This document shows positions 5,195 to 6,794 of a DNA stretch of 6,794 nucleotides, one piece after another (position 1 is the first letter of the stretch; each line of letters starts with the position of its first letter). Source of the DNA: an uncultured bacterium (GTDB lineage Bacteria; Planctomycetota; Phycisphaerae; Phycisphaerales; SM1A02); assembly GCA_903914045.1 (NCBI GenBank), contig CAIWNO010000039.1, forward strand, positions 1 through 6,794. The letters run 5' to 3'. A program made the position numbers and the translations under genes. The notes under the pieces were generated by a model. That model made no database searches. It saw only the letters and a list, made by a program, of their open reading frames with translations, and was not told the DNA's origin.

Positions 5195-5713
5195 TCAGTC
5201 CAACTTCTTCCAGTGATCCGTGAACACGCCCGTCTTGGTGGCAATCAAGCCACTCTTGCTTATCGCAAGCATTGGCTCGCCATGCAACGCCGGCGTGAAC
5301 ACAATCGCTCCGTCCTTCATGGTCACCGGCGAAACACCGTGCGTCATTGCGGTGTTGTATGTCACGCCCTTACCGTCCAAATTCTCTGAGTAGTACATGC
5401 AATCCTCTGTGTATTCCTTCTCGCCCAGCGTGTACTTGGCCACCATGGAAATAGACGATGGCTTGCCGCCCGACATCCAGTACACATTAAAGTTGCGCAC
5501 GTTCTTGCTAAAGCTCAGCATGCCCAAAATTTCCGGCGCCATAATTTTTTTTCCATCAGAAGTTTCTCGGTATTCCAACATGTATGTGCCTTCAATCTTT
5601 GGATCAGATTTGCTGGCGTTGCTGGCGCCAAAACCAAATCCCATTCCAGCGCACAACAACGCGGCGCTAGAGGCAAGTACAAGAGTTGCTACGAATGTGT
5701 GAACAGTCTTCAT
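5195..5713 (-). CDS. Small exported protein, possibly lipocalin-like
   Basis: I do not recognise a named family. The 172-residue product starts with a Sec-type signal peptide: MKT, then a hydrophobic core over about residues 6-21 (FVATLVLASSAALL) and a small-residue stretch suited to cleavage near residues 23-36. The cysteine at 21 follows LL rather than a proper lipobox, so a lipoprotein is unlikely. The mature part opens with IEGTYMLEYRETSDGK, followed by alternating strands (LGMLSFS, VRNFNVYWMSGG, SISMVAKYTLG, YTEDCMYYS) and ends FTDHWKKL. The G-T-W/Y-x-L opening and all-beta look recall lipocalin-like 'GTWKL' domains. This is inference, not a family assignment. ATG 5713 has a good AAAGGA site six bases upstream. 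The gene stands alone, with a terminator behind it and a divergent membrane-protein gene ahead. It has no evident link to Moco synthesis. Confidence 0.8.
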   Translation of the reverse strand: MKTVHTFVATLVLASSAALLCAGMGFGFGASNASKSDPKIEGTYMLEYRETSDGKKIMAPEILGMLSFSKNVRNFNVYWMSGGKPSSISMVAKYTLGEKEYTEDCMYYSENLDGKGVTYNTAMTHGVSPVTMKDGAIVFTPALHGEPMLAISKSGLIATKTGVFTDHWKKLD

Positions 5714-5719
5714 AAAGTT

Positions 5720-5725
5720 TCCTTT
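5720..5725 (-). promoter_or_regulatory. Ribosome binding site for the exported protein
   Basis: AAAGGA on the minus strand lies six bases before ATG 5713, an optimal spacing that fixes this start. It is one of the two clearest Shine-Dalgarno sites in the window. Confidence 0.65.
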
Positions 5726-5812
5726 GGGGTTGTTTGACGAAGTCCGTTCCGCAACGCGCGGTCATTTCCGCTTCATCAATGTCGAACACATAAATCGTAG
5801 TTGAATTCTGCA

Positions 5813-5832
5813 GCAGGTTTTTGCGAACCTGC
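5813..5832. repeat. Inverted repeat in the divergent intergenic region
   Basis: GCAGGTT (5813-5819) and AACCTGC (5826-5832) are perfect 7-base arms around a 6-base centre. There is no T run on the plus side, so it is not a terminator. It could be an operator serving either divergent gene. Confidence 0.35.
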
Positions 5833-5851
5833 GGCGGTGAAACTTCCCAAT

Positions 5852-5870
5852 CACTTCAAGCGCTTAAGTG
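5852..5870. repeat. Near-perfect 19-base palindrome, operator-like
   Basis: CACTTcAAGC and GCTTAAGTG are inverted 9-base arms meeting at the centre AAGCGCTT, apart from one extra C at 5857. The length and central symmetry are typical of a site for a dimeric regulator. It lies about 190 bases before the rightward gene and 140 before the leftward one. Confidence 0.35.
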
Positions 5871-5993
5871 CAAAAACTTGGGGGCATTTAATTGGCGGGT
5901 GTGCAATAGTGGGGGCTTGTGCCGCACGTATTTCGCTAAATTTGGATGAAAAATCGCAAATTCAGGCACCCTTGAAAAGTTTTCCTGCGGCAA

Positions 5994-6022
5994 TCGACCA
6001 GCAAAACAGTCGTAGCTATACT
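5994..6022 (+). promoter_or_regulatory. Candidate promoter for the SdhC-like gene
   Basis: TCGACC (5994-5999) and TATACT (6017-6022) are separated by 17 bases and match the sigma-70 hexamers at four and five of six positions. Transcription would start about 35 bases before GTG 6064, leaving room for the ribosome site. This is a prediction from pattern only. Confidence 0.35.
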
Positions 6023-6049
6023 CAAAATTCCATTCGCCGACAGTTTTTG

Positions 6050-6055
6050 AAAGGA
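6050..6055 (+). promoter_or_regulatory. Ribosome binding site for the SdhC-like gene
   Basis: AAAGGA lies eight bases before GTG 6064 and decides that start. The frame upstream of it encodes nothing resembling the family. Confidence 0.6.
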
Positions 6056-6063
6056 CTCATCGC

Positions 6064-6794
6064 GTGACCCGCTCGCCAATTCCATTGCCTCAAGTTCGCG
6101 GATTTCTACAAACTCAACGCACCGACTATTGGTGGATCCAGCCCATTTTGGTTCTGCTTGGTTTGGGCGGTTTCGTGGTGTATTCCACGTGGGCCGCGTT
6201 TCAAGGTTGCAACTATTTCACTGGTGGCGTGGATCAGCCTGGCGTGCAGCGCTTGCTCTCGCCGTTTTATTCACCCGTCTTGTGGGATCCTCGCGGCATT
6301 CACTCGGGCCACGCGTGGTTTGGTGAACTTCCGTCGTGGTGGCCCGCGTGGATGATCTTCTCGCCCGCGCTTTTAATTCTTCCGTTTCCCGCCGGCTTTC
6401 GATTCACGTGCTACTACTACCGCGGCGCGTACTACAAAGCGTTTTGGGGCGACCCAGTCAATTGCGCGGTTGGCGAGCCAGGCTTTCGCGGCAAGAACTA
6501 TCGCGGCGAGCAAAAGTTTCCGCTGATCATGCAGAACATTCACCGCTACTTTTTATACGTAGCCGTGCTCTTCATTGCTTTGCTCTCATGGGACGCCTTC
6601 GCGACCTTATTGCACTACAACGCTGACGGCACACGCTCGTTTGGATTTAGCGTGGGTTCATTGGTTCTTTTTCTGAATCCAATTTTCCTAAGCCTGTACA
6701 CCTTTGGTTGCCACTGCATGCGCCACTTTGTTGGCGGCAAAAATGATTGTCTGTCATGCACCATGGACGGCGGCGGTGCGTACAAGAAAGTCAC
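6064..6794 (+). CDS. SdhC-like succinate dehydrogenase membrane subunit (partial)
   Basis: An open frame from GTG 6064 runs off the window end (243 full codons seen), so the stop lies outside. The protein resembles the membrane anchor of actinobacterial Sdh1-type succinate dehydrogenases (Rv0249c-like), which passes electrons from succinate to quinone. Shared features, recalled from memory, are YWWIQP near the N terminus, LLSPFYSP (64-71), FRFTCYYYRGAYYKAFW (112-128), KFPLIMQNIHRYF (151-163) and a late YTFGCHCMRH (212-221). Four hydrophobic segments are visible, about 26-46, 93-112, 160-180 and 196-216. H160, H217 and H221 sit at membrane boundaries and are candidate heme or quinone-site ligands. 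Beyond the last helix comes NDCLSC, a CxxC (C229, C232) that I do not recall from the actinobacterial homologues. The flavoprotein and iron-sulfur subunit genes would be expected just downstream. It has no functional tie to the Moco genes. Confidence 0.75.
   Translation, partial: MTRSPIPLPQVRGFLQTQRTDYWWIQPILVLLGLGGFVVYSTWAAFQGCNYFTGGVDQPGVQRLLSPFYSPVLWDPRGIHSGHAWFGELPSWWPAWMIFSPALLILPFPAGFRFTCYYYRGAYYKAFWGDPVNCAVGEPGFRGKNYRGEQKFPLIMQNIHRYFLYVAVLFIALLSWDAFATLLHYNADGTRSFGFSVGSLVLFLNPIFLSLYTFGCHCMRHFVGGKNDCLSCTMDGGGAYKKV

Larger units (their letters stand above)
5714..6063. other. Divergent intergenic region, 350 bases
   Basis: This stretch separates two divergent genes and should carry both promoters. 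It holds two inverted repeats (5813-5832 and 5852-5870), a candidate promoter for the rightward gene, and ribosome sites at both ends. A TTG-started frame from 5801 to 6067 (88 codons) ends in GTGA overlapping the next start. It has no ribosome site and no recognisable protein character, so I treat the region as non-coding. Confidence 0.6.

Noticed and set aside
5801..6067. 88-codon frame ending in a GTGA overlap with the SdhC-like start
   Set aside because: TTG start without a ribosome site, no recognisable protein features, and the best promoter for the next gene lies inside it. The overlap is probably accidental, but a small gene cannot be fully excluded.
1..6794. Mobile element, CRISPR, defence island or toxin-antitoxin system
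   Set aside because: No direct repeats, transposase, integrase, spacer arrays or nuclease-type motifs are visible; gene content is housekeeping cofactor synthesis and respiration.

Overview
The window is a molybdenum cofactor (Moco) biosynthesis locus from a bacterium of moderate-to-high GC content, rich in GCG/CGC codons. The MoaE and MobA sequences, and the presence of an FdhF/YdeP-type molybdoenzyme beside moa genes, resemble Planctomycetes (Phycisphaera-like) lineages. That taxonomic guess is inference from remembered family resemblance and is not proven. No IS element, tRNA, rRNA, CRISPR array, prophage gene or toxin-antitoxin pair is visible.

Layout, left to right. (1) 1-318 (+): C-terminal end of an FdhF/YdeP-family molybdopterin oxidoreductase. 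It is followed with a short overlap by mobA (308-991, +), which attaches GMP to the cofactor. (2) 999-1571 (-) moaC and 1583-2938 (-) moeA form an operon that converges on mobA with a gap of only 7 bases. (3) 3130-3375 (+) moaD and 3372-3773 (+) moaE overlap by ATGA and encode the two subunits of molybdopterin synthase. They are divergent from moeA across a 191-base spacer. (4) 3903-5057 (-): moaA, the radical SAM enzyme of the first step, convergent with moaE. (5) 5195-5713 (-): a small exported protein that may have a lipocalin-like fold, ending in two hairpins, the second being a good intrinsic terminator. (6) A 350-base divergent intergenic region with inverted repeats and a candidate promoter. 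(7) 6064-6794 (+): a membrane protein, open at the window end, resembling the SdhC-type anchor of the actinobacterial Sdh1 (Rv0249c-like) succinate dehydrogenase family.

Together MoaA and MoaC make cyclic pyranopterin monophosphate from GTP. MoaD/MoaE convert it to molybdopterin, MoeA inserts molybdenum, and MobA makes the guanine dinucleotide form used by enzymes such as the FdhF/YdeP protein at the left edge. MoeB (MoaD activation) and MogA/MoaB (molybdopterin adenylation) are not in the window and must be encoded elsewhere or be replaced.

I see no convincing new biological system. The most noteworthy points are a roughly 40-residue insertion in MobA, a smaller insertion in MoeA, palindromes around the moaA start, the tandem hairpins at 5101-5181, and extra cysteines in the SdhC-like protein.
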